64,000 nt of DNA from Pedobacter petrophilus (GTDB taxonomy: Bacteria > Bacteroidota > Bacteroidia > Sphingobacteriales > Sphingobacteriaceae): assembly GCF_009674725.1 (NCBI RefSeq), contig NZ_WKKH01000004.1, positions 124,001 through 188,000 of the forward strand, given 5' to 3'. A program made the position numbers and the translations under genes. This document shows, in pieces, positions 17,676 to 25,929 of the stretch. The notes beneath the pieces are model-generated. The model was given only the letters and a program-made list of their open reading frames with translations. It did no database searches and had not been told where the DNA came from. Each line of letters starts with the position of its first letter. The first letter of the stretch is position 1.

Positions 17676-18110
17676 CTATTTTCCCAAGCGAACATCGCCT
17701 ACTAAGTGTACACTTGATGTTGCCGGATTGGCGTTAGAATTTACGGTAATCACCTTATCCTGCATTCCTTCTTTGCCCTGGCTATTAAAAGTCACCTTTA
17801 TAACACCCTCTTTACCTGGCAAAATTGGTTCTTTCGGAAACTCCGGAACAGTACAACCACAGGTTGCGGTAGCGTTTGAAATAATTAGCGGACTTTTTCC
17901 TGTGTTTTTGAACTTAAACTCGTGATTAACCTTTTCACCCTGCTTAATTTTTCCGAAATCAAAAATCTCTCTTTCAAACACAACTACCGGCGCATCTGCA
18001 GAAACAACAGTTTTGTTGGTTGAACCTGCAACTTCTGTAGTTGAATTATTTGCATTACGACATGCTGTAAAAGACAAGGCAGCTATAGCCAGAATGAATA
18101 CCTTTTTCAT
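17676..18110 (-). CDS. DUF1573 lipoprotein
   Basis: 144-aa exported lipoprotein with lipobox FTAC (C17). The mature part is an Ig-like DUF1573 domain: FDFGKIKQGEKVNHEFKFKN, then CGCTVPEFP and GVIKVTFNSQGK. Function unknown; the family is abundant in Bacteroidota. It starts 2 nt after nusB and precedes yajC, so it is part of that operon. Confidence 0.9.
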   Translation of the reverse strand: MKKVFILAIAALSFTACRNANNSTTEVAGSTNKTVVSADAPVVVFEREIFDFGKIKQGEKVNHEFKFKNTGKSPLIISNATATCGCTVPEFPKEPILPGKEGVIKVTFNSQGKEGMQDKVITVNSNANPATSSVHLVGDVRLGK

Positions 18111-18112
18111 AA

Positions 18113-19063
18113 TTACTCTTCGATTAATCCGCGACCAATTTTCTTAATGGTATTGTTTTTCTTCAGGTCGCCTAAAATTTTGTCCAAAATACCGTTTATA
18201 AACGAATTACTTTTCGGTGTACTGTAATCTTTTGACAACTCTAAATATTCGTTAATGGTTACTTTAACTGGAATAGAAGGGAAATTCAGCAGCTCACAGA
18301 TGGCCATTTTCATCAAAATCGTATCCATTAAAGCAATACGTTCAGATTCCCAGTTTTTAGTTCTTTCGGCAATCATCTCCTGATACTTCACATCATTTTG
18401 CAAAGTATGTACAAATAAATCCTGTACAAATTTGCTGTCTTCGGTCCAGTCGGCGCTAATTTCAGTTAGTTTATTTTTGAATGGATCATCAAAAGTAAAA
18501 TTCTTCAAAGTTTTAGCAACCATTCCTTTCATCACTTCGTGATCGACCTGCCAGTTGATAAACTTCTCTTCGAAAACCTGAATAATAGCCTGGTTTTTGA
18601 GGATAATTTTTCTAAAAATGTATTTGATGATGTCTTTTGATGATTCTAGACTCTCGTTAGAATCTGCCAGGTAATCTGCATATTCCTGAGAAACTTTTAA
18701 AGAATTGAATACCGTTTTGCGAATCTCAGGATCGAAGCCCCAATCAACTTTGTATTTCTTTACCGCTGATACATACTCAGGGTTTTGCTGCATTAAAACG
18801 CTAAACTTATTGTGTAGCAATTTCAAATTTGGATTTAAATCGTCTGCAGTCTTTATGTGCTTATTGGCACGCTCTGCAGCGTCGTTGGCAGTGAACTCGG
18901 TCACTTCTACCATTAGCGATAACATCCAGATGTACATTTCATACACGCTGTCGATGCTTTGCATTAAGAGCTTTAAATCCCCTTTAATGTCTTTTTTGTC
19001 TGCCATGTGCCAAGCAAAAATATTTTGCAAAGCTTTGATCCTTAAGTGCCTTCTGTTTAACAT
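18113..19063 (-). CDS. nusB: Transcription antitermination factor NusB, long form
   Basis: rRNA antitermination factor that pairs with NusE. 316 aa, about twice the E. coli length; the N-terminal MLNRRHLRIKALQNIFAW is the NusB opening and the C-terminal part holds the classical core (MKMAICELLNFPSIPVKVTINEYLELSKDYSTPKS read in segments, then FINGILDKI). The extended middle is characteristic of Bacteroidota. It starts 46 nt after the leucine dehydrogenase stop. Confidence 0.92.
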   Translation of the reverse strand: MLNRRHLRIKALQNIFAWHMADKKDIKGDLKLLMQSIDSVYEMYIWMLSLMVEVTEFTANDAAERANKHIKTADDLNPNLKLLHNKFSVLMQQNPEYVSAVKKYKVDWGFDPEIRKTVFNSLKVSQEYADYLADSNESLESSKDIIKYIFRKIILKNQAIIQVFEEKFINWQVDHEVMKGMVAKTLKNFTFDDPFKNKLTEISADWTEDSKFVQDLFVHTLQNDVKYQEMIAERTKNWESERIALMDTILMKMAICELLNFPSIPVKVTINEYLELSKDYSTPKSNSFINGILDKILGDLKKNNTIKKIGRGLIEE

Positions 19064-19109
19064 GAATGTAAGAACGAGTGCGGTTTATAAAACCTGTTGT
19101 TAATAATTA

Positions 19110-20198
19110 TTAATATGATGATTTAATTTTTTTAATGTCGGCAATTCGTTTTTCAGCAATTCGATTTGCAGCAATATTTGTTGATATTTTTTCAGATTTA
19201 CTTAACTTGATTACACTCCTGGTGGCATCGTAAATATTTTCTGTAAGCTGAACAGTCCGTTTTTTACCAAAGCCCGTTAACTCAGAATAGCAGGCAATTA
19301 ATCCTCCTGCATTAATCAGGTAGTCAGGCGCAAATAAAATCCCTTTTTTCAATAGTAATTCACTATCCAAAACTTCATCTTTAAGCTGATTGTTTGCAGA
19401 ACCTGCAATAATTGCAAACTTCATGCGCTCGATGGTTTTGTTGTTCACTGTGGCTCCCATTGCACAAGGCGCATAAACATCGGCATCAATACCGAAAATT
19501 TTATCAGCCTCTATTGGTTTTGCTTTGTATTTGCGGGCAACATAAGTAAGTTGTTCCTGGTTAATGTCGCTAATTAATACCTCAGCATTTTCTTTTCTTA
19601 ATAAAGCAACCAAATGTTCTCCAACGTTTCCTATCCCCTGCACCACAATGGTTCTTCCGGCAAGCATATCGGTTCCGAAAACTTCTTTAACACTTGCCTT
19701 AATCCCTAAATAAACACCTTGAGCGGTAAAAGGAGCAGGATTTCCGGCACCACCTATAGATTCGGGTACACCGGTAACATGATTGGTTTCCATCCGGATA
19801 TATTCCATATCCTTCGTATTGGTTCCCATTTCCTCTGCAGTAATGAATTCGCCATTCAGGTTTTTAATAAACCTGCCGTAGCTCCGCATTAATGTTTCTG
19901 TTTTATCTTTTCTGGAATCGCCAATGATCACGCCTTTTCCACCACCCAAATTTAAACCGGTTATGGCTGCTTTATAGGTCATTCCGCGCGATAAACGCAA
20001 GGCATCTTCCAAAGCTTCTCCTTCAGTTGCATAACTCCACATCCGCGTTCCGCCTAAAGCAGGCCCGAGCGTCGTATCATGAATGGCTATGATTGCTTTT
20101 AAACCAGTATCCGGATCATTACAAAAAACCAATTTCTTGTGCCCGTAAGCACTTAATTGCGCTAAAATGGATGAATCTGACGGAGAATTTGCTGGCAT
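19110..20198 (-). CDS. Leucine dehydrogenase-type Glu/Leu/Phe/Val dehydrogenase
   Basis: NAD-dependent oxidative deamination of a branched-chain amino acid. 362 aa, close to leucine dehydrogenase size. The substrate Lys is in LGGGKGVIIGD, with GGTRMW upstream, and the Rossmann glycine motif is VQGIGNVGEHL. The C-terminal half has YLINAGGLIACYSEL. Substrate preference (Leu/Val) is inferred from length and the GGTRMW/GGGKG pattern. A longer glutamate-dehydrogenase-type protein is at 60204. First gene of the minus-strand unit leading to nusB. Confidence 0.85.
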   Translation of the reverse strand: MPANSPSDSSILAQLSAYGHKKLVFCNDPDTGLKAIIAIHDTTLGPALGGTRMWSYATEGEALEDALRLSRGMTYKAAITGLNLGGGKGVIIGDSRKDKTETLMRSYGRFIKNLNGEFITAEEMGTNTKDMEYIRMETNHVTGVPESIGGAGNPAPFTAQGVYLGIKASVKEVFGTDMLAGRTIVVQGIGNVGEHLVALLRKENAEVLISDINQEQLTYVARKYKAKPIEADKIFGIDADVYAPCAMGATVNNKTIERMKFAIIAGSANNQLKDEVLDSELLLKKGILFAPDYLINAGGLIACYSELTGFGKKRTVQLTENIYDATRSVIKLSKSEKISTNIAANRIAEKRIADIKKIKSSY

Positions 20199-20452
20199 AT
20201 GAACGTTCGGCTAACTTGCTGCAAAATTAAAATAAAAAAATCATTAATACGTGCATTTAAAGTAACTATAACGAAATTAATTTCATTCTAATCTTTCGTT
20301 AACAAAGTTTTAATTTATCTACAGCTTATCTGACACCGATCGATTACGTTAGTCTATTAATAATTAACCTATCCTTCTGGCTTTAGCCGCCTTTAAAGCT
20401 TACCAGTTTGAAAAACTTATCACATTTAACAAACCGAAGGAGTAAATAAATA

Positions 20453-20485
20453 TTCGGGTTGAAATAACAAAATTATCTAAGTTTG
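20453..20485 (+). promoter_or_regulatory. Candidate promoter of the ABC exporter, almost leaderless
   Basis: TTCGG, 20 nt, TAAGTTTG (20478-20485), ending only 6 nt before ATG 20492. The TTATCTAAGTTTG string is shared with the promoter at 11463-11494. If transcription starts ~7 nt past the -7 box, the mRNA would have little or no leader. Confidence 0.5.
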
Positions 20486-20491
20486 TATTAC

Positions 20492-22282
20492 ATGAAACAT
20501 TTGCGCAGACTAAACAAATACTTTCTTAAATATAAATGGTGGATTATTCCGGGAAGCATCTTTGTGATTATTTCCAATATCTTCGGTGTCGTACCCGCAC
20601 AGGTAATCGGTTATGCGGTAGATTTAATTACCGAAAATGTACAGATTTATAACCTTTTTCAGGGTTTTGAGCGACAAGAAATCATTTACACTATATTTAG
20701 CAGCAACCTTCTCTACTTCGGCTTATTGGTTATTTTGCTTTATGTAATGCGTGGATTGTTTCTGTTTTTTATGCGTCAAACGATTATTCTAATGTCGAGG
20801 CACATCGAATTTGACATGAAAAACGACATCTACCAACATTACCAGGAACTGAGCCTCGGTTTCTACCGGAGAAATAATACGGGTGATTTAATGAACCGTG
20901 CTACTGAGGATGTGAACCGGGTTAGAATGTATGTAGGTCCGGCCATTATGTACACCATTAATACTTTTGTTTTATCGGTACTGATTGTCTGGTCGATGTT
21001 TGATGTAAACTCTAAACTGGCCATCTACTGTTTATTGCCCCTCCCATTTTTAGTAATTATTATTTATTATGTAAATACCCTGATTTTTAAAAAGAGTGGT
21101 AAAATTCAGGAGCGGCTTTCGGAGTTATCCAGTTTTGTACAAGAGCGTTTTTCGGGCATCAGGATTATTAAATCGTATGTTCGGGAGGATTATACCAGGA
21201 ATATGTTCGAAATTCAGAGCAATGATTACAAGAGAGACTCCATGAGCCTGGTAAAAGTTTCTGCCTTATTTTACCCAACCATGTTGCTATTAATTGGCTT
21301 AAGCACTATCCTTACCATATATATTGGTGGTATCCAGGTGATGAATGGAAGTATCACGGCCGGAAATATTGCAGAATTTATCATTTACATTAACCAACTT
21401 ACCTTTCCGGTAACCATGCTGGGCTGGGTTACTTCATTAATCCAGCGGGCGGCAGCATCACAAAAACGTATTAATGAATTTCTGGATATTCCTTCTGATA
21501 TTCAATCAACTGAACCGGAAGATAAAGAGATAACCGGCCACCTGAAATTCGAAAATGTTAGTTTCACTTACCCTGACACGGGTATTCAGGCACTAAAAAA
21601 CTTAAACTTTGAAATTAAAGAGGGAGAATTTGTAGCCATTATCGGCAAAACCGGTTCCGGGAAATCTACGCTGGCCAATCTGATCATGCGGATGTATGAT
21701 GTGCAGGATGGATCAATTTCTATTGATGGAAAAAACCTGAAATCGCTGAATTTAAAGAACTACCGGAGCCAGATTGGCTTCGTTCCACAGGAAGTTTTTC
21801 TATTTTCTGATACCATTAAAAACAATATTGCCTTTGGTTTAGACCAGGTAACTGATGAAGAAGTATACAATGCAGCTAAAAATGCGTCGGTTTACCATAA
21901 CATTATTGATTTTGAAGAAAAGTTTGAAACCATGCTTGGAGAACGTGGAATCACCTTATCTGGCGGACAAAAACAGCGGGTATCTATTGCCAGAGCCTTA
22001 ATAAAATCGCCAAAGATTTTAATATTTGATGATTGCCTTTCTGCTGTTGACACGAAAACAGAGGAAGAAATTTTGCAAAATCTAGGTAAAATGATGGCAG
22101 GAAAAACCAGTATTTTAATTGCACATAGAATTTCTACTATAAAAAATGCTGATAAAATTTTAGTACTGGATGATGGAAAAATCATCGAACAAGGCACACA
22201 CAGTGAATTACTTAGCTTAAATAAGCGTTATACGGAGCTTTATAACAATCAACTTTTGGAGGAAGAAGGACGAAGTATTTAA
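20492..22282 (+). CDS. ABC exporter half-transporter (MdlA/MsbA-like)
   Basis: 596 aa: six-helix exporter membrane domain (about 15-315) and a C-terminal nucleotide-binding domain. Walker A is GKTGSGKST (about 386-394), Q-loop FVPQEVF, signature LSGGQKQR (489-496) and Walker B ILIFDD with D513, followed by CLSAVDTKTE. The residue that should be the catalytic Glu is Asp (D514), as in the degenerate half of heterodimeric exporters such as MdlA/TM287 types. No partner is adjacent. I use ATG 20492; TTG 20483 lies inside the -7 box. Substrate unknown. DUF3276 follows after 78 nt. Confidence 0.88.
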   Translation: MKHLRRLNKYFLKYKWWIIPGSIFVIISNIFGVVPAQVIGYAVDLITENVQIYNLFQGFERQEIIYTIFSSNLLYFGLLVILLYVMRGLFLFFMRQTIILMSRHIEFDMKNDIYQHYQELSLGFYRRNNTGDLMNRATEDVNRVRMYVGPAIMYTINTFVLSVLIVWSMFDVNSKLAIYCLLPLPFLVIIIYYVNTLIFKKSGKIQERLSELSSFVQERFSGIRIIKSYVREDYTRNMFEIQSNDYKRDSMSLVKVSALFYPTMLLLIGLSTILTIYIGGIQVMNGSITAGNIAEFIIYINQLTFPVTMLGWVTSLIQRAAASQKRINEFLDIPSDIQSTEPEDKEITGHLKFENVSFTYPDTGIQALKNLNFEIKEGEFVAIIGKTGSGKSTLANLIMRMYDVQDGSISIDGKNLKSLNLKNYRSQIGFVPQEVFLFSDTIKNNIAFGLDQVTDEEVYNAAKNASVYHNIIDFEEKFETMLGERGITLSGGQKQRVSIARALIKSPKILIFDDCLSAVDTKTEEEILQNLGKMMAGKTSILIAHRISTIKNADKILVLDDGKIIEQGTHSELLSLNKRYTELYNNQLLEEEGRSI

Positions 22283-22360
22283 TTTGTATCAAATTGTATT
22301 TTGAACTTTAAATATTTGCTTTATATTTACCGAAACCAAAAACCAACATCAATACCAACC

Positions 22361-22684
22361 ATGGGAGAATTCGACAACAAGGAAAGAGAAGAAGTTTTTT
22401 CAAAGAAAGTAAGAGCAGGCAAGAGAACTTATTTCTTCGACGTGAAGGCTACTCGCTCAGGTGATTATTATTTAACCGTTACTGAGAGCAAGAAAAGATT
22501 AGAAGACGGAGTATTCGTGAAGCACAAGATCTTCTTATACAAAGAAGACTTTGAGAAATTTACAGAAGGCTTAAATGAAACTGTTGATTACATCAAATCT
22601 CACCAGGATGTTGTTGAAAAGCGCTACGAATACACCGAAAATGGCGAACACAGTCCAAAAACAACCGACGATTTTTCGTTCTAA
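22361..22684 (+). CDS. PUR-alpha-like DUF3276 protein
   Basis: 107-aa protein of the bacterial PUR family, a fold that binds single-stranded nucleic acid in eukaryotic Pur-alpha and in Borrelia BpuR. Sequence features: VFSKKVRAGKRTYFFDVK then YYLTVTESKKR and HKIFLYKEDFEKF. ATG 22361 (MGEFDNKERE) is chosen; the longer in-frame reading from 22301 gives an unlikely hydrophobic lead. It may share the exporter transcript. Role in this organism unknown. Confidence 0.9.
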   Translation: MGEFDNKEREEVFSKKVRAGKRTYFFDVKATRSGDYYLTVTESKKRLEDGVFVKHKIFLYKEDFEKFTEGLNETVDYIKSHQDVVEKRYEYTENGEHSPKTTDDFSF

Positions 22685-22698
22685 ATAAAATATAACAG

Positions 22699-22727
22699 AA
22701 AAGCCTTTGCAATACAAAGGCTTTTTT
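22699..22727 (+). terminator. Terminator after DUF3276
   Basis: AAGCCTTTG (22701-22709) pairs with CAAAGGCTT (22715-22723), 5-nt loop, then a run of T. The A-run on the left may let it serve the minus-strand gene too. Confidence 0.9.
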
Positions 22728-22764
22728 TGCTATGAATTTAAAAAAGGTTTCTTGATTAGCTTAT

Positions 22765-23226
22765 TTAAGCAATACCCATTCCGGCACCAACCATAAATAT
22801 TAATAAAAAGTACCCCACAATTACAGCAATTGTAATAATTCCCCAAAATTTAAACAGCGACTTTACATTTTGCATTGCCGTATTTAAACTTTCCTGGCTC
22901 CCAAATAATACACCTTGCTTTCCGTTATTAGAAATTCTGAGGAGCAACAGGCTTGGATAGAAATAAAATAAGCCTAGGGCTAAATAAATAATGGTTATTG
23001 CCATTGAGCCACCTTGCCCCAACGCACCAAATTGTTTTGCCAATGCAGGGTTACTTCCTAAAAGTGACGGAACGCTGAATGACACTAAAACCAACAGCGC
23101 AGCGAGTGCAAAACCCACAAACGACAAAAACTTAGCCCATTTAGTGATATCATAAATATAGCTCCGCATTTCTTCCGTTACAATCAATTTCACTTCCTGC
23201 GGTACTTCGTTTTCTAAATCATCCAT
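22765..23226 (-). CDS. DUF5362 family membrane protein
   Basis: 153 aa, three to four membrane helices: about 33-53 (FVGFALAALLVLVSF), 74-97 (MAITIIYLALGLFYFYPSLLL) and 128-150 (WGIITIAVIVGYFLLIF). The N-terminal EEMRSYIYDITKWAKFLSFVGF pattern fits DUF5362. Function unknown. Single gene, convergent with DUF3276. Confidence 0.75.
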   Translation of the reverse strand: MDDLENEVPQEVKLIVTEEMRSYIYDITKWAKFLSFVGFALAALLVLVSFSVPSLLGSNPALAKQFGALGQGGSMAITIIYLALGLFYFYPSLLLLRISNNGKQGVLFGSQESLNTAMQNVKSLFKFWGIITIAVIVGYFLLIFMVGAGMGIA

Positions 23227-23288
23227 ATTTATAATCTGTAATTTTCGATAAACTTAGAAAAAATATCCTTCAGCAACAAATTAGTGCC

Positions 23289-23319
23289 TTTAATTAAACA
23301 GTTTAAAAGCTTATCTTTG
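23289..23319 (+). promoter_or_regulatory. Candidate promoter of ychF
   Basis: TTTA, 19 nt, TATCTTTG (23312-23319), a good -33/-7 spacing. It lies just before the heptamer array, so the array would be in the 5' untranslated region. Confidence 0.5.
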
Positions 23320-23331
23320 CCCGATTTTTAA

Positions 23332-23457
23332 GCGGAAAGCGGAAAGCGGAAAGCGGAAAGCGGAAAGCGGAAAGCGGAAAGCGGAAAGCGGAAAGCGGAA
23401 AGCGGAAAGACGAAAGCGGAAAGACGAAAGCGGAAAGACGAAAGCGGAAAGACGAAA
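23332..23457 (+). repeat. Array of 18 heptanucleotide repeats upstream of ychF
   Basis: Eleven perfect GCGGAAA units (23332-23408), then GACGAAA alternating with GCGGAAA, ending with a fourth GACGAAA at 23457. Purine-only apart from one C per unit. 54 nt separate its end from the ychF ATG. The minus-strand reading as an SAFRFPL-type peptide is an artefact. Confidence 0.95.
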
Positions 23458-23511
23458 AACGACCCCGCTTAAAAACAATTATTTTTTGCAAAACACTATA
23501 GACTATATATA

Positions 23512-24612
23512 ATGGCATTACAATGTGGTATAGTTGGTTTACCAAACGTAGGGAAATCGACACTTTTTAACTGTTTATCAAACGCAAAGGCGCAAGCGGC
23601 AAACTTTCCCTTTTGTACTATTGAGCCAAATATTGGCGTAATTACAGTACCTGATGAAAGATTGACTAAACTTGCTGAGTTGGTTAAGCCAAATAAGGTG
23701 CAACCTAATACCATCGAAATTGTAGACATCGCCGGGTTAGTTAAAGGTGCATCTAAAGGGGAAGGTTTAGGGAACCAATTCTTAGGAAATATTCGCGCTA
23801 CAAATGCCATTATTCACGTTTTACGTTGCTTTGATGATGGAAATGTAATCCATGTTGATGGTTCGGTTGATCCGATTAGAGATAAAGAAATTATCGATAC
23901 CGAGCTGCAACTTAAAGATTTGGATACTGTAGACAAACGGATTCAAAAGGTTGAGAAAATGGCTAAAACGGGCGGCGACAAAGATGCTAAACGTACTTAT
24001 GAGATTTTATTAGTTGTTAAAACGCACTTAGAAAATGGTAAATCTATCCGCACCGCTGCTTTGGCACAAGATGATTTTGATTTTATTGAGGATTTGGGAT
24101 TATTAACTCAAAAACCAGTAATGTACGTTTGTAATGTTGATGAGGCTTCTGTAGTTACCGGAAACAAATATGTGGATTTGGTAAAAGCTAATGTTGCGGA
24201 TGAACGTGCTGAGGTTTTGGTGATCTCTGCCAAAATTGAATCGGAAATTGCAGAACTGGAAAGTTATGAAGAGCGTCAGGAGTTTTTAGCTGATTTAGGT
24301 TTAGATGAATCTGGTGTAAATAAATTGATTCGTACGGCATACAAATTATTGAACCTATATACTTATTTCACCGCAGGTGTACAGGAAGTGCGGGCATGGA
24401 CCATTACAAAAGGCTTTACTGCCCCGCAGGCTGCTGGTGTAATTCACACCGACTTTGAAAAAGGTTTTATTCGTGCGGAGGTGATTAAATATGTTGATTT
24501 CGTAACGTTAGGATCTGAAAATGCCTGTAAAGATGCTGGTAAATTAGGCGTTGAAGGCAAAACTTATGTAGTGGAAGATGGAGACATCATGCACTTCAGG
24601 TTTAATGTTTAA
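23512..24612 (+). CDS. ychF: Redox-regulated ATPase YchF (Obg family)
   Basis: OLA1/YchF-type P-loop ATPase associated with ribosomes and stress control. 366 aa. G1 is [12 protein letters not shown] (residues 8-19), G3 is [20 protein letters not shown], the base-recognition motif is NVDE (Glu instead of the GTPase Asp, matching ATP preference), and the C-terminus has the TGS domain with [15 protein letters not shown]. Its 5' region holds a heptamer array and its 3' flank a 92-bp repeat array, an unusual setting for a housekeeping gene. Confidence 0.95.
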   Translation: MALQCGIVGLPNVGKSTLFNCLSNAKAQAANFPFCTIEPNIGVITVPDERLTKLAELVKPNKVQPNTIEIVDIAGLVKGASKGEGLGNQFLGNIRATNAIIHVLRCFDDGNVIHVDGSVDPIRDKEIIDTELQLKDLDTVDKRIQKVEKMAKTGGDKDAKRTYEILLVVKTHLENGKSIRTAALAQDDFDFIEDLGLLTQKPVMYVCNVDEASVVTGNKYVDLVKANVADERAEVLVISAKIESEIAELESYEERQEFLADLGLDESGVNKLIRTAYKLLNLYTYFTAGVQEVRAWTITKGFTAPQAAGVIHTDFEKGFIRAEVIKYVDFVTLGSENACKDAGKLGVEGKTYVVEDGDIMHFRFNV

Positions 24613-24633
24613 ATCTTAAAGATAAATTACATG

Positions 24634-24660
24634 GAGCCACTCGAGAGAGTGGCTTTTTTA
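24634..24660 (+). terminator. Terminator after ychF
   Basis: AGCCACTC-GAGA-GAGTGGCT followed by TTTTTAT, 23 nt past the stop. Confidence 0.92.
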
Positions 24661-24734
24661 TTTGGGGTAAATTTTGCCACGGAAATGGTAGCAACGGAGG
24701 CATATATTTTTTTTAAACCAGAGTTAAATTAAAT

Positions 24735-25271
24735 AACTTAATCACTCTAATGGCTAAGAAAGTTATCAACTCATTTGTTTTGCCACGAAAACTCAGAAGG
24801 CACGGATCTTCTAGATCCAAAGACTAATAACTTAATCACTAATGGCTAAGAAGGTTGTCAACTCATTTGTTTTGCCACGGAAACACGGAAGGCTCGGATT
24901 TTCTAGATCCAAAGGCTAATAATTTAATCACTAATAGCTAAGAAGGTTGTCAACTCATTTGTTTTGCCACGGAAACTCGGAAGGCACGGATTTTCTAGAT
25001 TCAGAGGCTGAAAACTTAATCACGAATGGCTAAGAAGGTTGTCAACTCATTTGTTTTGCCACGGAAACCCGGAAGGCACGGATTTTCTAGATTAAGAGGC
25101 TGAAAAATTAATCACTAATAGCTAAGAAGGTTGTCAACTCATTTGTTTTGCCACGAAAACTCAGAAGGCACGGATCTTCTAGATCCGGAGGCTAATAACT
25201 TAATCACTAATGGCTAAGAAGGTTGTCAACTCATTTGTTTTTGCCACGGAAACACGGAAGGCTCGGATTTT
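24735..25271 (+). repeat. Six tandem copies of a 92-bp repeat
   Basis: Units begin near 24735, 24829, 24921, 25013, 25105 and 25197 (spacing 94 then 92 four times). Each contains AACTTAATCACT, then GGCTAAGAAGGTTGTCAACT, then a core TTTTGCCACGGAAAC with CGGAAGGCACGGAT and TTCTAGAT. The last unit ends early at GCTCGGATTTT. A diverged half copy of the core lies at 24674-24703. No reading frame runs through, and there is no spacer diversity, so it is not CRISPR. It lies between ychF and the minus-strand HAD gene. Confidence 0.93.
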
Positions 25272-25305
25272 ATACGATCAACGTTAGCCATGATGGATTC
25301 TACTT

Positions 25306-25920
25306 TTAAACTTCCAAACCGTAAGCAGCCAATTGGGCCTTGGTATCTTCATAAGTGGTGTGATGAATGCCCTTTAAACCCAGACCTTCTGCTACCTGAA
25401 CAAAAAGCATCCTATCGTCGATGTACAAACTCGTTGCTACATCACTCTGTGAAATATCTATAGCAACCTTGAATATATCTGCGTCTGGCTTACGGAAATG
25501 AACAAAACTCGAAGAAACAAAAAAATCTACAAACTCGTTTAATTTAAAGGTATTAATTCGATATTGATTCAGTTCTCTCCCCTCGTTGCTAATTACAGCT
25601 ACTTTTAGGTTATATTTCTTTTTTAAATCACAGATTAACTCAATCATTTCTGGATAGGCCAATGATTTCTTGAACATAAACGCTTTGAAATCATCGTAAG
25701 AAAAAGTCCGTTCTTCAAAAAAAACAATGCGCTCCAGGTATTCATCAAGGGTTAACTTCCCTACTTCATAAGTATCGAAAGTAAGGTGATGACGCTCTTC
25801 CAAATCAACAGAATCAAGATTAAATAAAACGGACGCTTCTCCCCTGGCATGTCTGTCCCAGCCGTTAGTTAGTAATACGCCGCCAATATCAGTAAACAGG
25901 GTTGTGATTTTATTTTGCAT
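25306..25920 (-). CDS. HAD-superfamily hydrolase (YihX-like subfamily IA)
   Basis: 204-aa predicted phosphatase. Motif I is FTDIGGVLLTNGW: nucleophile D11, with Gly at position 13 where many HADs have the second Asp. Motif II is VAVISNEGRELNQY, motif III Lys in HFRKPDADIF and motif IV is YIDDRMLFVQVAEGLG. The DxGG form is common in glucose-1-phosphatase-like members. Substrate unknown. It starts 9 nt after mgtE stops, so is co-transcribed with the Mg transporter. Confidence 0.8.
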   Translation of the reverse strand: MQNKITTLFTDIGGVLLTNGWDRHARGEASVLFNLDSVDLEERHHLTFDTYEVGKLTLDEYLERIVFFEERTFSYDDFKAFMFKKSLAYPEMIELICDLKKKYNLKVAVISNEGRELNQYRINTFKLNEFVDFFVSSSFVHFRKPDADIFKVAIDISQSDVATSLYIDDRMLFVQVAEGLGLKGIHHTTYEDTKAQLAAYGLEV

Positions 25921-25929
25921 AATTTGAAC

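Noticed and set aside
23303..23563. Minus-strand ORF with repeated FRFPLSA
   Set aside because: It is the reading frame through the GCGGAAA array; no gene-like features.
24735..25271. Regular repeat array suggesting CRISPR
   Set aside because: The units are contiguous 92-bp copies with no unique spacers, no short direct repeat and no cas genes nearby.
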